From JBBDMC01 sp963775235 (lineage in GTDB: Bacteria; Pseudomonadota; Alphaproteobacteria; Rhizobiales; Kaistiaceae): DNA of 64,000 bases. A program made the position numbers and the translations under genes. Numbering within the stretch: position 1 is the stretch's first letter; every line of letters starts with the position of its first letter. This document shows positions 1-8,281 of the stretch, one piece after another. A model generated the notes under the pieces. It was given only the letters and a program-made list of their open reading frames with translations. It had not been told where the DNA came from and searched no databases. The stretch spans positions 1 through 64,000 of the forward strand of contig CAVZHY010000001.1 of assembly GCA_963775235.1 (NCBI GenBank), given 5' to 3'.

Positions 1-271
1 GCCCACATCTTGAGGTCGCCGAGCTCGCGGCCCTGACGGAACAGGGTGATCGAGTCGGCGCTCGTTTCTGTTTCTCATCAGGTCGGAGTAGGTGCCGCCG
101 CGGTAGCGGTCGTCGGCGGAGGCGTCCCTGGCGAAGGCCATGATGGCGTTCATGCTGACGAACACCTCGACCGCCCGCTCGGACACGGCACCGACCGAGG
201 CCATCATCGCCGCCATGTGAACCTTCTCGTGCTCGCCCGAGCACAACAGGATGTAGAGAGGTCGTCGACAT
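1..271 (-). CDS. DsrE-family sulfur-transfer protein, partial and frameshifted
   Basis: This is the 5' part of a DsrE-like gene that runs off the left edge of the window. After an ATG at 271 the reading frame is broken once within about 12 bases, then reads LYILLCSGEHEKVHMAAMMA followed by SVGAVSERAVEVFVS. It breaks again near base 75 and resumes as SITLFRQGRELGDLKMW, a typical DsrE-fold continuation. DsrE proteins hold sulfane sulfur on a cysteine and pass it to TusA. The gene lies just downstream of tusA in the same direction and probably belongs to the sHdr operon. The two indels look like sequence errors. The conserved C-terminal cysteine lies outside the window, so the subfamily cannot be fixed. 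Confidence 0.6.
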   Translation of the reverse strand, partial: MSTTSLHPVVLGRAREGSHGGDDGLGRCRVRAGGRGVRQHERHHGLRQGRLRRRPLPRRHLLRPDEKQKRAPTRSPCSVRAASSATSRCG

Positions 272-287
272 CGCCCCCCTGCCGTCC

Positions 288-515
288 TCACGACATGCGT
301 TTGATGACGAAGGAGAAGACCTTGCCCTCGGTCTTCGATTCGACGAGCTCATTGCCGGTGGTGCGGCAGAAGGCCTCGAAGTCCTTCACCGATCCGGGGT
401 CGGTCGCCAGCACCTGGAGGGTGCCACCCATCGCCATGTCCTTGAGCGCCTTCTTGGCGCGCAGGATCGGCAGCGGACAATTCAGACCCTTCACGTCGAG
501 CATCTGGTCGGCCAT
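288..515 (-). CDS. tusA: Sulfur carrier protein TusA
   Basis: This 75-residue protein has the TusA signature NCPLPILRAKKAL, with the sulfur-binding cysteine at residue 13. TusA is a small cytoplasmic protein that carries sulfane sulfur as a cysteine persulfide. In sHdr organisms it receives sulfur from rhodanese or DsrE proteins and hands it towards the sHdr complex. The gene is intact, unlike both neighbours, and is the usual length for the family. It lies between two DsrE-like genes on the same strand, a common pairing in sulfur oxidisers. A role in tRNA thiolation is possible for TusA in general but is less likely in this context. Confidence 0.93.
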   Translation of the reverse strand: MADQMLDVKGLNCPLPILRAKKALKDMAMGGTLQVLATDPGSVKDFEAFCRTTGNELVESKTEGKVFSFVIKRMS

Positions 516-547
516 CGTATTTCCTCGCTCGGGATTTCCTGCATCCC

Positions 548-1047
548 TCAGATGAACAGATTGATGTCGCTCTTGGTCGCCGTCTCGATGAAGGTGGCGG
601 CGCCGCCGAGCACCGGGCCCTCGATCATGTCGTCCATGGTGTATTCGAACATGTCCATGGTCATCTGGCAGGCGATCATCTCGACGTCGGCCTCGATCGC
701 CATATCCCGCAGCTCCGGGATCGAGGCGATGCCCTTCTTCTTGATCAGGTTCTTCATCATCGCGCTCGCGGCGGCGTCGACGCCGGGGATGGCGGAGACG
801 ATGTTGGGCATGGCCATGTGCATGCCGAACATCGGCATGGCCATGGCCGGATTGCCGAGGTGGTGATGTTGAGATCGAGTTCCTTCTTCAGCAGCGTCAG
901 GCCGTAGAAGGTGAAGAACATCGACACCTCAAGGCCCATCGCCGCGGCCGTCGTCGCCAGGATGAAGGGCGGATAGGCCCAGTCGAGCGAGCCCTTGGTG
1001 ACGATCATCGACAGCTTCTTTGTATTGCTTGCAGCACCATCAGCCAT
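548..1047 (-). CDS. DsrE/DsrF/DsrH-like sulfurtransferase (DsrE3A-like), frameshifted
   Basis: The N-terminal part starts with MADGAASNTKKLSMIVTKGS and contains SLDWAYPPFILATTAAAMG. The reading frame is lost after LDLNITT near base 860, and the second frame reads NPAMAMPMFGMHMAMPNIV through to KSDINLFI. Together they give about 165 residues, the usual length of this membrane-patch-containing DsrE type. The likely active cysteine is in VEMIACQMTMDM. One base appears to be missing from a short C-rich run, so a sequencing indel is the simplest explanation. A good GGAAAG-type ribosome site precedes the ATG at 1047. The protein is expected to transfer sulfane sulfur to or from the adjacent TusA. 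Confidence 0.75.
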
Positions 1048-1090
1048 TGGACTTTCCTCCATTCGGGCCGCGAGGCCCGGGCTTGATCCG

Positions 1091-1541
1091 CTAGGCGGCC
1101 GGCGCGCAGCCGGCGAATTGGTCGGCGGTCATCTTGGCCTCGTAGGGGCCGGCGACCTGACCCCGGGGGTGAGCTTCACTTTTGCCGACGCCCAGTCGGC
1201 GGGCTTGACCTTGACCATCCAGCCTTCGCCGTAGGGATCGGAATTGGCGAGCTTGGGGTTGTCCGTCAGAGCACCGCGTTGATCTCGATGACCTCGGCGG
1301 GAAAGGCGATCTTGGCGGGGCCGACCCACTTGCCGGATTCCACGGTGGCGCAGGACTTGCCGCCGTCGACCGAGCGGCCGACCTTCTTGGGCGTGAAGGC
1401 GACGAGCGGCCCGGCCATCGCCGCCGCGACCGTGGTCATGCCGAGGGTGACGGTGCCGTCAGCGTTCTCGCGGTACCAGATGTTGTTGTCGACGTCGTAG
1501 AGGAGATCGTCGGGGAGGCTGCAGCCGCGGACAAGAGGCAT
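1091..1541 (-). CDS. lbpA: Lipoate-binding protein LbpA (GcvH-like), two frameshifts
   Basis: The protein resembles the glycine-cleavage H protein. The N-terminus MPLVRGCSLPDDLLYDVDNN is typical of sHdr-linked LbpA, and the lipoylation site is K71 in VESGKWVGP. After a frameshift near 1275 it continues as ALTDNPKLANSDPYGEGWMV, the conserved H-protein stretch. A second shift in a C5G4 run near 1160 leads to QVAGPYEAKMTADQFAGC and the stop at 1091. LbpA carries a lipoyl group that is thought to work as a swinging arm for sulfur bound to the sHdr complex. With both indels corrected the length is about 150 residues. The nearby lipoate ligase at 9363-10439 is the likely modifying enzyme. Ordinary GcvH is ruled unlikely by the context, since no gcvT or gcvP is present. 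Confidence 0.85.
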
Positions 1542-1559
1542 TGGTCGGGACTCCGTTGT

Positions 1560-2026
1560 TCAGTGGCCGCCGGCGACGGGCGCCGCATCATTGGCGCGCA
1601 GCGGACGCGACGAGCAGCAGAATTCGCCGAGGCCGGCGACTTCGAGCTTGCCGTCGATGAAGAGAGCCAGATGGCGTGCGACCATGGCGCCGAGGCGGAC
1701 GCGGCGAGCGGCCTCGCCCGGGTCGGCCGCCTGACGCACGCAGTTGTAGTGATAGGCGAGCTCGCGGCACGTCTCGCGGCAGGCGTTGAAACTCGGGTCG
1801 CCGCGGGCGCCCTGGCGGTGGAGGGCGAGGAGGCGGAAGCCTTCCACCTGGGCATCGGTCGGCGTCTGCCCGCCGGCGGCGAGCCAGCCTTCCAGCGCCG
1901 TCTCGCCGATCGCAAGCAACTCCGCGGCGAGGGCCGGGCGGCGGCGGCGAGGGCAGCCTCGGGCATGGCGACGATGCGGTCGAGCCGGTCCATCGCGGTT
2001 TCCGCCGGGGTGGCGATCGCCGTCAC
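1560..2026 (-). CDS. Conserved hypothetical protein of the sHdr cluster, frameshifted
   Basis: A GTG start at 2026 overlaps the stop codon of shdrB2 and opens a frame reading MDRLDRIVAMPEAALAAAA. The frame is lost near 1935, where one G seems to be missing, and resumes as ELLAIGETALEGWL to the stop at 1560. The total is about 155 residues. The middle holds a cysteine-rich segment, NACRETCRELAYHYNC, and the C-terminal part holds a CC pair in LGEFCCSSRP. I do not recognise the family. The position between shdrB2 and lbpA, and the start-stop overlap, suggest a function tied to the sHdr complex. The cysteines could bind a metal or accept sulfur, but that is inference. Confidence 0.6.
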
Positions 2027-2946
2027 AGGAGCCCCCGTTCGAGCAGCAGGTCGCGCGACTCCGACAGGTTCTCGTGGACGCCGACCTTGCGCGCCGACAG
2101 GCCGAGCGCCATGCCGAGGAGCTGGGTGAAGTAGAGGATCTTCACGCTGGTCTTTTTGCCGAGGACCTTCTCGGCGCGCATCTGGTGCATCTCGAGGCCG
2201 GTGTGGCAGGTCGGGCACTCGGTGGCGATGACGTCGGCGCCGCAGGCCTCGGCGGTGGTGAGGAGGTTGAGCACGAGCTTGGTCGAGGTATCGGAATCCG
2301 ACAGGGTGTGGGCGCCGCCGCAGCAGGCGGTCTTCAGCGGGTACTCGACGATCTCGGCGCCGGCGGCGGCCAGAAGATCGTCCATGAAATGCGGCTTCGA
2401 GGTCGACTCCGAGCCGGGTCCCTGGTCCTTCTCGGGGAAGATGTGGCGGGGGCGGGTGTACATGCAGCCGTAGTAGTTGGCGACCTTGAGGCCGGCGAGC
2501 GAGTTCTTGACCCGCGCCTTCAGCCCATCCTCGCCGATGGCGTGCTTGATCCAGTCGAGCGCGTGGATGGTCTCGACCTTGCCCGCCTCGTAGGTCTTGT
2601 GGCCGGCCTTGGTGGACAGGCGCTCGTTGACCTCGCGGGAAGCCCCGTCGTTGGCGAGGTCGTACTCGGCCTTCTTGAGGTTGTGGTAGCAGCCGTTGCA
2701 GGGCGCCATCACGGTGTCGAAGCCCATGTCCTCGGCGATCGAGAGATTGCGCGCCGACAGATAGGTCTGCAGCTTCGGGTCGACGTTCTTGACCTCCATG
2801 GCGCCGCAGCAGTTCCAGTTCTTGAGCTCGACGATGTCGAGACCGAGCGCCTTGCCTACCGCCTTGGTGGAGCGGTTGTAGGCATGGCCGGTGCCTTCCA
2901 GGGCGCAGCCGGGGTAATAGGCGACGCGTTGATACTTGCCGCTCAT
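2023..2946 (-). CDS. shdrB2: sHdrB2, heterodisulfide reductase subunit B-like
   Basis: The 307-residue protein has two full CCG domains. The first shows YYPGC, NWNCCGA and APCNGC; the second shows NYYGC, KTACCGG and ECPTCH. In HdrB these cysteines bind non-cubane [4Fe-4S] clusters at the disulfide-cleaving site. In sHdr the subunit is thought to act in reverse, oxidising protein-bound sulfane sulfur. Its start overlaps the stop of shdrC2 by ATGA, and its stop overlaps the GTG of the next gene, so translation is probably coupled. Length and motifs are as expected and no indel is seen. Confidence 0.92.
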   Translation of the reverse strand: MSGKYQRVAYYPGCALEGTGHAYNRSTKAVGKALGLDIVELKNWNCCGAMEVKNVDPKLQTYLSARNLSIAEDMGFDTVMAPCNGCYHNLKKAEYDLANDGASREVNERLSTKAGHKTYEAGKVETIHALDWIKHAIGEDGLKARVKNSLAGLKVANYYGCMYTRPRHIFPEKDQGPGSESTSKPHFMDDLLAAAGAEIVEYPLKTACCGGAHTLSDSDTSTKLVLNLLTTAEACGADVIATECPTCHTGLEMHQMRAEKVLGKKTSVKILYFTQLLGMALGLSARKVGVHENLSESRDLLLERGLL

Positions 2947-3692
2947 CGCTCGGCTCCATGGGTTTCAAGGCCGAGGGCGGCGCGGTCGGCGGCCTCGCGC
3001 TCGGCGACGTATTCGTTGATGGCGGTGCGCGCCTTGCCCCAGCCGCGGGTGCGCGGGTGGAAGACGGTGGCAAGGCCCATCTTCATCAGCAGGCTGACCG
3101 GCAAGCGGCTGACAAGGCCGATGACCATGGCCACCAGCCAGTTCTGGAACAGCGACTGTTTCGTGCGCCGCAGAAAGTGCAAGACGACGCTGCCGTCCTC
3201 GATCTTGCCGGTGGCGAAGACCTGCTCGGAGAAGATCTCATCGAACACCGTCGACGGCTTCGGCTCGGTGTGGCCCTTGAGCTCGAGCCAGTGGGCGGTC
3301 GCCTTCATCACGCCTTCCGGATTGACGTCGCGCGGGCAGGCGTAAACGCATTTGAAGCAGGAGACGCACTGCCAGATGATGTCCTTGTCGCGCAGCAGCT
3401 CGTCTTCCATCCCCAGGCGGATCAGGTAGATCCAGTAGCGCGGGTTGAAGTCCGGGTTGATGGCGTTGACGGTGCAGGCGTTGGTGCAGGAGCCGCACTG
3501 CCAGCAGCGGTGGATGTATTCGCCGCCGGGCAGTGCCGCGATCTCCTCCTCCATCGCCTCGTTGTAGTCGGTGACCGCGCGGCTCTCGATGAAGGTCGAC
3601 CAGTGGCCGGAAACGTCGACGCCCTCGAGCTCGAGGTGGTCGTGGGTGACCAGGTTCTGCGGCCGGATGAGCGATTTTTCGTGGATCGGCAT
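2943..3692 (-). CDS. shdrC2: sHdrC2, iron-sulfur subunit C-like
   Basis: The protein is 249 residues from the ATG at 3692, which begins MPIHEKSLIRPQNL. Two ferredoxin-type [4Fe-4S] motifs are visible, CWQCGSCTNAC and CVSCFKCVYACP; the first lacks the usual following proline. HdrC passes electrons between HdrB and the flavoprotein HdrA. The second C-B pair with shdrB2 directly downstream is the normal arrangement in sHdr clusters, where the complex has two copies of each. A hydrophobic segment near residues 185-205 (WLVAMVIGLVSRLPVSLLM) could touch the membrane. The larger open frame extends upstream, but this start follows shdrH by 8 bases. Confidence 0.9.
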   Translation of the reverse strand: MPIHEKSLIRPQNLVTHDHLELEGVDVSGHWSTFIESRAVTDYNEAMEEEIAALPGGEYIHRCWQCGSCTNACTVNAINPDFNPRYWIYLIRLGMEDELLRDKDIIWQCVSCFKCVYACPRDVNPEGVMKATAHWLELKGHTEPKPSTVFDEIFSEQVFATGKIEDGSVVLHFLRRTKQSLFQNWLVAMVIGLVSRLPVSLLMKMGLATVFHPRTRGWGKARTAINEYVAEREAADRAALGLETHGAER

Positions 3693-3700
3693 CGGAGGCC

Positions 3701-4567
3701 TCAGCTCAACAGGCGGCGTTCGTCGCCGAGCACGTAGGCCTCGCCGTCGATCAGCTTCAGCCGGGTGCGGCCGGTTTCGCTGTCGACGGCGTCGAGGCCG
3801 AGAAGGCGACGGGTGTGGGCCATGGCGTCGGCGCCGTTGGCGCAGAAGTCGGCCTTGAGATAGTGGCCGCCACGGTCGTTGATGTAGCCGGAGTAGACGT
3901 GGGCGGCGAGAAGGTCGACGTAGAAGGCAAGATCGCGGAAGACGCAGTTCTCGGCGAGGAAGCCCTCCAGCTCCTGGCGCAGCATGCGGTGGGTGGCGAA
4001 GCCGTCGTCGGCAACAATGACGGCGGCGTCGATGTCGTCGGCGTGCCAGATCTCGCGGAGCACGCCGGTGCCGACGCGGGCGTCCCACATCCAGCGGGTC
4101 ATCAGCGGGTAGCGCTCGGGTGCGGTGAAGTGCAGTGCCTCGGCGGCAAGGTCGCGGACCCAGCGGTGGGCGCGGTCGGTGGGGAAGGTGTCAACGAACG
4201 CGGCGACGCGCGCGTCGGCCGTGGTCACGTCCGACCAGCCGTCGAGCAACGCCACGAGGCGGCGGCGCATGATGGCGAAATCGTTGGCGGCGAGCCAGGC
4301 GCCGATGCGACGGCGAACCGGGGTGACGAAAGCGGCAAGGTCGCAGAATTCGGTCTCGCTCAGCTCGGCGACGCGACCCTTGCCGAGCACTTCGTCGAAC
4401 AGGGACGCCTTCAGCGCCAGCGCGCCGACGTAGCGCTCGACGCCGCCGGATGCCTCGGCGGATTCGACAAGGTTCTCGAAGGCGCGGCGGAGACGTGGCC
4501 CCGACAGATCCAGGACGGGTCCAGCCGGTGCAGCAGCCGGGCGGCGGAGACCGAGCACGCCCATCAT
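3701..4567 (-). CDS. shdrH: sHdrH, hypothetical subunit between sHdrA and sHdrC2
   Basis: The 288-residue protein lies between the A and C2 genes, which is the place of the conserved hypothetical gene (called Hyp or H) in sHdr operons. It starts with MMGVLGLRRPAAAPAGPVLD and has no cofactor motif that I can recognise. Its few cysteines are scattered (NCVF, DFCANG, EFCDLA). The ATG overlaps the shdrA stop as ATGA, so the two are probably made together. Its role in the complex is not known to me. The identification rests on position and not on a motif. Confidence 0.75.
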   Translation of the reverse strand: MMGVLGLRRPAAAPAGPVLDLSGPRLRRAFENLVESAEASGGVERYVGALALKASLFDEVLGKGRVAELSETEFCDLAAFVTPVRRRIGAWLAANDFAIMRRRLVALLDGWSDVTTADARVAAFVDTFPTDRAHRWVRDLAAEALHFTAPERYPLMTRWMWDARVGTGVLREIWHADDIDAAVIVADDGFATHRMLRQELEGFLAENCVFRDLAFYVDLLAAHVYSGYINDRGGHYLKADFCANGADAMAHTRRLLGLDAVDSETGRTRLKLIDGEAYVLGDERRLLS

Positions 4568-5613
4568 TCGGCCGCCTCAACGACGGCGCCCTCGGCTAGC
4601 GCCAACGCGGCCATCGCCGCCGACTGCCCCTGGGCGATCGAATCGTCGATGGTCTCAGGCCCGGTGGCGGAACCGGCGACGAAGATGCCCGGCCGCGACG
4701 TGGTTGACATGCCGGAATAGCTCGGGCCCTTCTCGATGTAGCCGTGACGCTCGAGCCTGACGTCGAACACCGCCGACAAGGTCATGTTGTCGACGTTGGG
4801 GTCCATGCCAATGGCGTGCACCACCATGTCGAAGGGGATGGTGATCGGGCGTTTGACCAGGGTGTCCTCGCCCTTGACGATCAGGCGCTTGCCATCGGAG
4901 GTCACCTCGGCGATGCGCGCCTTGATGTACTTGACCTTATGCTTCTCCTGGCTCTCCCAGTAGTACTTGTCCTCGTAGAGGCCGAAGGTGCGGATATCCA
5001 TGTAGTAGATGTAGACGCTGCATTTGGGCAGTTCCTCGCGGATCTCCATGGCGAGATTGGAGGAGACGGTGCAGCAGATCTTGGAGCACCACTCGCGGCC
5101 GATCTGGCGGTCGCGGGAGCCGACGCAGAGGAGTATGGCGACGCGCTCGGGCTCGCGCCCGTCGGACGGGCAGCGCACGCCCTTGCCCGACGAGATCATC
5201 TGCTCGACCTGGGTGGTGGTGACCACGTCCGGGTAGGTGCCGAAGCCCCACTCGGGCTTGTTGACCGAATCGAAGTGGGTGAAGCCGGTAGCGAGAATGA
5301 CGGCGCTCGCCTCGACGGATGTGCCGTCGGAAAGCGTGGCGTAGAACTCGCCGGGGCCGCCGGTGAACGTGCTGACCGTCTTGCCGAGGTGTATCGCGAT
5401 GTTGTCGTCGGTCTCGACGCGCCTGACCATGCCGCCGATCGCGTCTCTCGCCCATTCGCCGGACGGCACCAGGCGGGCGTAGCCGGAAAGAATCGGCGCG
5501 CCGCCGAGGCGGTCGGCCTTGTCGACCAGCATCACCGGCCGCCCGACGGCGGCCAGCGCATGGGCGGCCGAGAGACCGGCCGGCCCGCCACCGACGATGA
5601 GGGTCGGCCGCAT
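4564..5613 (-). CDS. shdrA: sHdrA, FAD-containing heterodisulfide reductase subunit A-like
   Basis: The 349-residue protein starts MRPTLIVGGGPAGLSAAHAL, a dinucleotide-binding GxGxxG fold for FAD. The HdrA iron-sulfur motif is present as CVGSRDRQIGREWCSKICC. Towards the C-terminus PGIFVAGSATGPETIDDSIA is the usual second FAD contact. The short length, without the extra ferredoxin domains of methanogen HdrA, matches the sHdr type. The ATG shares one base with the TAA of shdrB1, and the stop overlaps shdrH. In the proposed reaction sHdrA collects electrons from sulfur oxidation and passes them to a soluble acceptor, probably NAD+ (inference from work on the family). Confidence 0.93.
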   Translation of the reverse strand: MRPTLIVGGGPAGLSAAHALAAVGRPVMLVDKADRLGGAPILSGYARLVPSGEWARDAIGGMVRRVETDDNIAIHLGKTVSTFTGGPGEFYATLSDGTSVEASAVILATGFTHFDSVNKPEWGFGTYPDVVTTTQVEQMISSGKGVRCPSDGREPERVAILLCVGSRDRQIGREWCSKICCTVSSNLAMEIREELPKCSVYIYYMDIRTFGLYEDKYYWESQEKHKVKYIKARIAEVTSDGKRLIVKGEDTLVKRPITIPFDMVVHAIGMDPNVDNMTLSAVFDVRLERHGYIEKGPSYSGMSTTSRPGIFVAGSATGPETIDDSIAQGQSAAMAALALAEGAVVEAAE

Positions 5614-6995
5614 TATTCCGCGGCGGCTCCGGCCGGCGCGGCAAGGGCGGCGGCCGGCTTCACGTAGCCGGGGCCCGAGGTGATCTTGCGTTTGGGATCG
5701 TAGAGGGTCTCGATCCTGCCGGCCTTCACCTCCTCGAGATAGGCCTCGAACTCCGCCTTGGCCTTCTCCCAGTCGATGCCGAGCTTCTCCAGCAACTGCT
5801 CGAACGGCGAGGCGTGCCAGTGAAGCTGGGCGAGCTTGTAGGGGTGGGCGCCGAGGGCCAATGCGGCGAACTGGCAGTCGGCCATGATCGGCAGCGCATA
5901 GACCTTGTCGACCGCCTTGCCGATCCACTGGTTCTTGTCGAGGGTGGTGATGCAGCCGGTATCGTGGCCGATCATCACGTCGGCCTTCGCCTCCTCGACC
6001 GCGATCTTGATCTTGCGGTCGATGGCAAACGAGCGGGTGAACTCGCGCTCGCCGATGATGTGGCGGAAGCCGAAGCCGCAGCAGTCGTACCACGTGGAGT
6101 AGTCGACCACCTCGGCGCCGAGGGTCTGCAACAGGCCGGTGGAAACGGCGACGCGGTCGCCGTTCAACACGGTGTCGTCGTAGATCACGTCCTCCGGCAC
6201 CATCTTGTAGACGTGGCAGGCGGGATGGACGGTGGCGCGGATGCCGCTGACGTCGATCACCTGACGTTCGCGGATCGGCTCGCGCATCACATGAAGCCAC
6301 TCGGAGTAGTGGACGATCTCCTCGGGGATGAGCAGCTTGCCATCGACCAAGCGGCCGAGCTTGCCGAGGATCTTTTTAACTTCCTCACGCAACTCGGCGG
6401 AGTGCATCAGAAAGATGCGCATCTCCTTGTAGTTGCCGAAGGAGGTGCCGCAATGGACAAGCGGGTAATAGGTGCCGACGTCGAGCCCCTGCGACTTGGC
6501 GGAGACGTAGGCCTGGTGAAAGTTGCGCAGGAAGACGGCGGCGAGTGAGACAACGTTGCCGATGCCGGAGCCGTGGTAGTTCCACGCGGTGCACGAGGTC
6601 TGGTCGGTCTCGTCGAGGTAGGGGACGTCGAGCTTGTTCATCAGCCACATGACGCTCGACGGATAGCCGGGGATGTTGCCGCACTGGCCGCAGGACTTGT
6701 GGTGCCAGAGGTTGTTGGTCGGGATCTTCTTGTCCCAGCCGTAGAGGGTCTTGGCGACGACGGGCCGGTGGCGCTCGTCGACGCGGTGGACGACGATCTC
6801 GCCATCCTTCTCGAGCTGCCACATGGCGTCGCGGATGTCCTCGACGCGGTCCTTCCTGGTCAGCATCGAGCGCTTGTCGATCCTCGCCTCCACCCAGGAG
6901 GTGGCGGCGCGCGCCTCGGCGGGCGTCAGGTTCGACGGCTTCCACTCGTCGCCGAAGCCGCTGTAGGCCCCGTGGCCGGTGTCCGGCTTATCCAT
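5613..6995 (-). CDS. shdrB1: sHdrB1, heterodisulfide reductase subunit B-like
   Basis: From the ATG at 6995 the protein is 460 residues. That start follows GGAGGA by 6 bases and is better supported than three in-frame codons upstream. It is longer than sHdrB2 because of an N-terminal extension of about 110 residues. The C-terminal CCG domain is clear: HPACH, YDCCGFGF and GHDTGC. The first domain is partly degenerate, with SCGQCGNIPGYPSS and SCTAWN in place of a full CCG motif. Thus only one non-cubane cluster is assured from sequence. The gene sits between shdrC1 and shdrA, the standard order. Confidence 0.9.
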   Translation of the reverse strand: MDKPDTGHGAYSGFGDEWKPSNLTPAEARAATSWVEARIDKRSMLTRKDRVEDIRDAMWQLEKDGEIVVHRVDERHRPVVAKTLYGWDKKIPTNNLWHHKSCGQCGNIPGYPSSVMWLMNKLDVPYLDETDQTSCTAWNYHGSGIGNVVSLAAVFLRNFHQAYVSAKSQGLDVGTYYPLVHCGTSFGNYKEMRIFLMHSAELREEVKKILGKLGRLVDGKLLIPEEIVHYSEWLHVMREPIRERQVIDVSGIRATVHPACHVYKMVPEDVIYDDTVLNGDRVAVSTGLLQTLGAEVVDYSTWYDCCGFGFRHIIGEREFTRSFAIDRKIKIAVEEAKADVMIGHDTGCITTLDKNQWIGKAVDKVYALPIMADCQFAALALGAHPYKLAQLHWHASPFEQLLEKLGIDWEKAKAEFEAYLEEVKAGRIETLYDPKRKITSGPGYVKPAAALAAPAGAAAE

Positions 6996-7020
6996 CACGT
7001 GTCCTCCGTTGACCATCGGC

Positions 7021-7758
7021 TCAGTCGCCATCGTCCGACTGCTCCTCAAGCCACTCCTCGTATTCTTCGCGCTTCTCGTCCATCACGTCGGTGACGAGGT
7101 CGAACAGGTTCTCGTCGACGGTCTCGAGTTGATCGAGCACGCCGGTCGCTTCCCAGATGGTGTAGAGCTCGACCGAGGTCTTGAGATTGACCTCCCAGGC
7201 GGTGTCCATGGTGTGCATGGTCGGCACCGGAATGGCCTTCCTCAAGATGTTGAGCGGCGCGTCGACCTTCGACACGTTCGGCCCCCAGTCGGGGAACGCC
7301 TCGCGGGTGATCATGTTGGGGGCGAGCTGGTTGCCGGTGGAGACAACCTTGAGCAGCACGCGCGAGAACGGCCGCAGCACGTCCTTGGCCGACTGCATGC
7401 CGTGCTTGATCGCCACCTCGCGCATGATCATGACGAGGCCGCCGGGGGAATTCTCGAACGGGCAGCGCGCGGCGCAGGTGTAGCACTGGGCGCAGGCCCA
7501 GATCTTTTCCTGCATGGCGTCGTAGATGCCCTCGAGGTTTTCGGTCCACAGGAGCTGGACGATCTCGCGCGGCGAATAGTCGTAGTAGTGGGCAGACGGG
7601 CAGGTGGCGGTGCAGATGCCGCAATTGAGGCAGCCGTGCAGTTCATGCTCGTAGAGCATGTGCGAACTGATGTCGTCGAAGATCTCTTCGAGCTTGTCGT
7701 AGGCAACCGGCGCCGTCTCAGAGACCGGATCGCCGATCACCGCACCTTGCTGCAGCAT
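7021..7758 (-). CDS. shdrC1: sHdrC1, iron-sulfur subunit C-like
   Basis: The 245-residue protein has two classical [4Fe-4S] motifs, CLNCGICTATCP and CAQCYTCAARCP, in the first 110 residues. The C-terminus is very acidic (EEQSDDGD). HdrC-type subunits carry electrons between the B and A subunits. It opens the C1-B1-A-H-C2-B2 run, 25 bases ahead of shdrB1 and 19 bases behind the DsrE gene. No indel is visible. The two-ferredoxin form and the neighbours make succinate dehydrogenase or glycolate oxidase subunits unlikely. Confidence 0.92.
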   Translation of the reverse strand: MLQQGAVIGDPVSETAPVAYDKLEEIFDDISSHMLYEHELHGCLNCGICTATCPSAHYYDYSPREIVQLLWTENLEGIYDAMQEKIWACAQCYTCAARCPFENSPGGLVMIMREVAIKHGMQSAKDVLRPFSRVLLKVVSTGNQLAPNMITREAFPDWGPNVSKVDAPLNILRKAIPVPTMHTMDTAWEVNLKTSVELYTIWEATGVLDQLETVDENLFDLVTDVMDEKREEYEEWLEEQSDDGD

Positions 7759-7777
7759 TCGTTCCTCCCAACGACGC

Positions 7778-8233
7778 CTAGTAGGTCAGCACGCGGGCGT
7801 CATCGTTCTCCATCACGTCCTCGATCACCTTGGCGCCGCCGACAATCCCCTCGCACTCGGGGATCAGGTCCTCCTCGGTCATGTCAAAGAGGTCGAGATT
7901 GGGCGAGCAGCAGTAGAACTTGACGCCCGCCTCGTGCGCATCCTTGATGAAATCGTAGACCGTCTTGGGCGAGCCTTCCTTGACCACCAGCTTTTCGGCG
8001 ACGCCCTTCTTCATCAGCTGACCGGCGGTGGCGGTGCACACGACGTCCACGTCATAATCCATCGCGGCGGCGACGGTCGCCTGAAAGAACGGCGCACCCA
8101 ACTCCTCACCGTTGCGCGGGTCGGTGTTGACCATGATGATGATGAGCTTCTGCGCCAACGGCGGCTCCGCATGCGTCACGCCCGACGACGACCAACCGGC
8201 CAGAGCCGGTGTCGGGGCGTTGGTTCCGAACAC
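7778..8233 (-). CDS. DsrE-family sulfurtransferase (DsrE3C-like)
   Basis: The protein reads LIIIMVNTDPRNGEELGAPF and then TVAAAMDYDVDVVCTATAG, a DsrE fold. The likely active site is KFYCCSPNLDLFD, with further cysteines in VVCTA and PECEG. In sHdr bacteria the DsrE3C protein encoded just ahead of shdrC1 hands sulfur to TusA. The chosen start is a GTG at 8233; it lacks a clear ribosome site, and a GTG 18 codons later is possible. It is the first gene after an AT-rich promoter-like gap that holds an inverted repeat. The subfamily letter is assigned from gene position. Confidence 0.83.
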   Translation of the reverse strand: MFGTNAPTPALAGWSSSGVTHAEPPLAQKLIIIMVNTDPRNGEELGAPFFQATVAAAMDYDVDVVCTATAGQLMKKGVAEKLVVKEGSPKTVYDFIKDAHEAGVKFYCCSPNLDLFDMTEEDLIPECEGIVGGAKVIEDVMENDDARVLTY

Positions 8234-8254
8234 TTACACCAATCGTACGGTTTA

Positions 8255-8275
8255 CATATTGCATTTTTTGAATAG
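8255..8275. promoter_or_regulatory. T6-centred inverted repeat, candidate sHdrR operator 1
   Basis: In a 95-base gap ahead of the sHdr genes, an AT-rich stretch contains ATTG, eight bases, then GAAT (8258-8273). This is one base from the ATTC-N8-GAAT form known for SqrR/BigR-type repressors. The same CATAT...TTTTTTG core appears at 9069-9090. AT-rich bases around it could serve as the -10 region for the dsrE-shdr transcript on the minus strand. Assignment to sHdrR is inference. Confidence 0.45.
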
Positions 8276-8281
8276 TTTCCA

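Noticed and set aside
1091..1541. Glycine-cleavage H protein (gcvH)
   Set aside because: The fold is the same, but no gcvT/gcvP are present and the N-terminus and context are those of sHdr LbpA.
1436..3345. Long frames of 545 (minus) and 519 (plus) codons across the shdrB2/shdrC2 genes
   Set aside because: They are rich in Arg/Pro or Gly/Ala/Val, lack family motifs and overlap genes with clear iron-sulfur motifs; they come from high GC in the third codon position.
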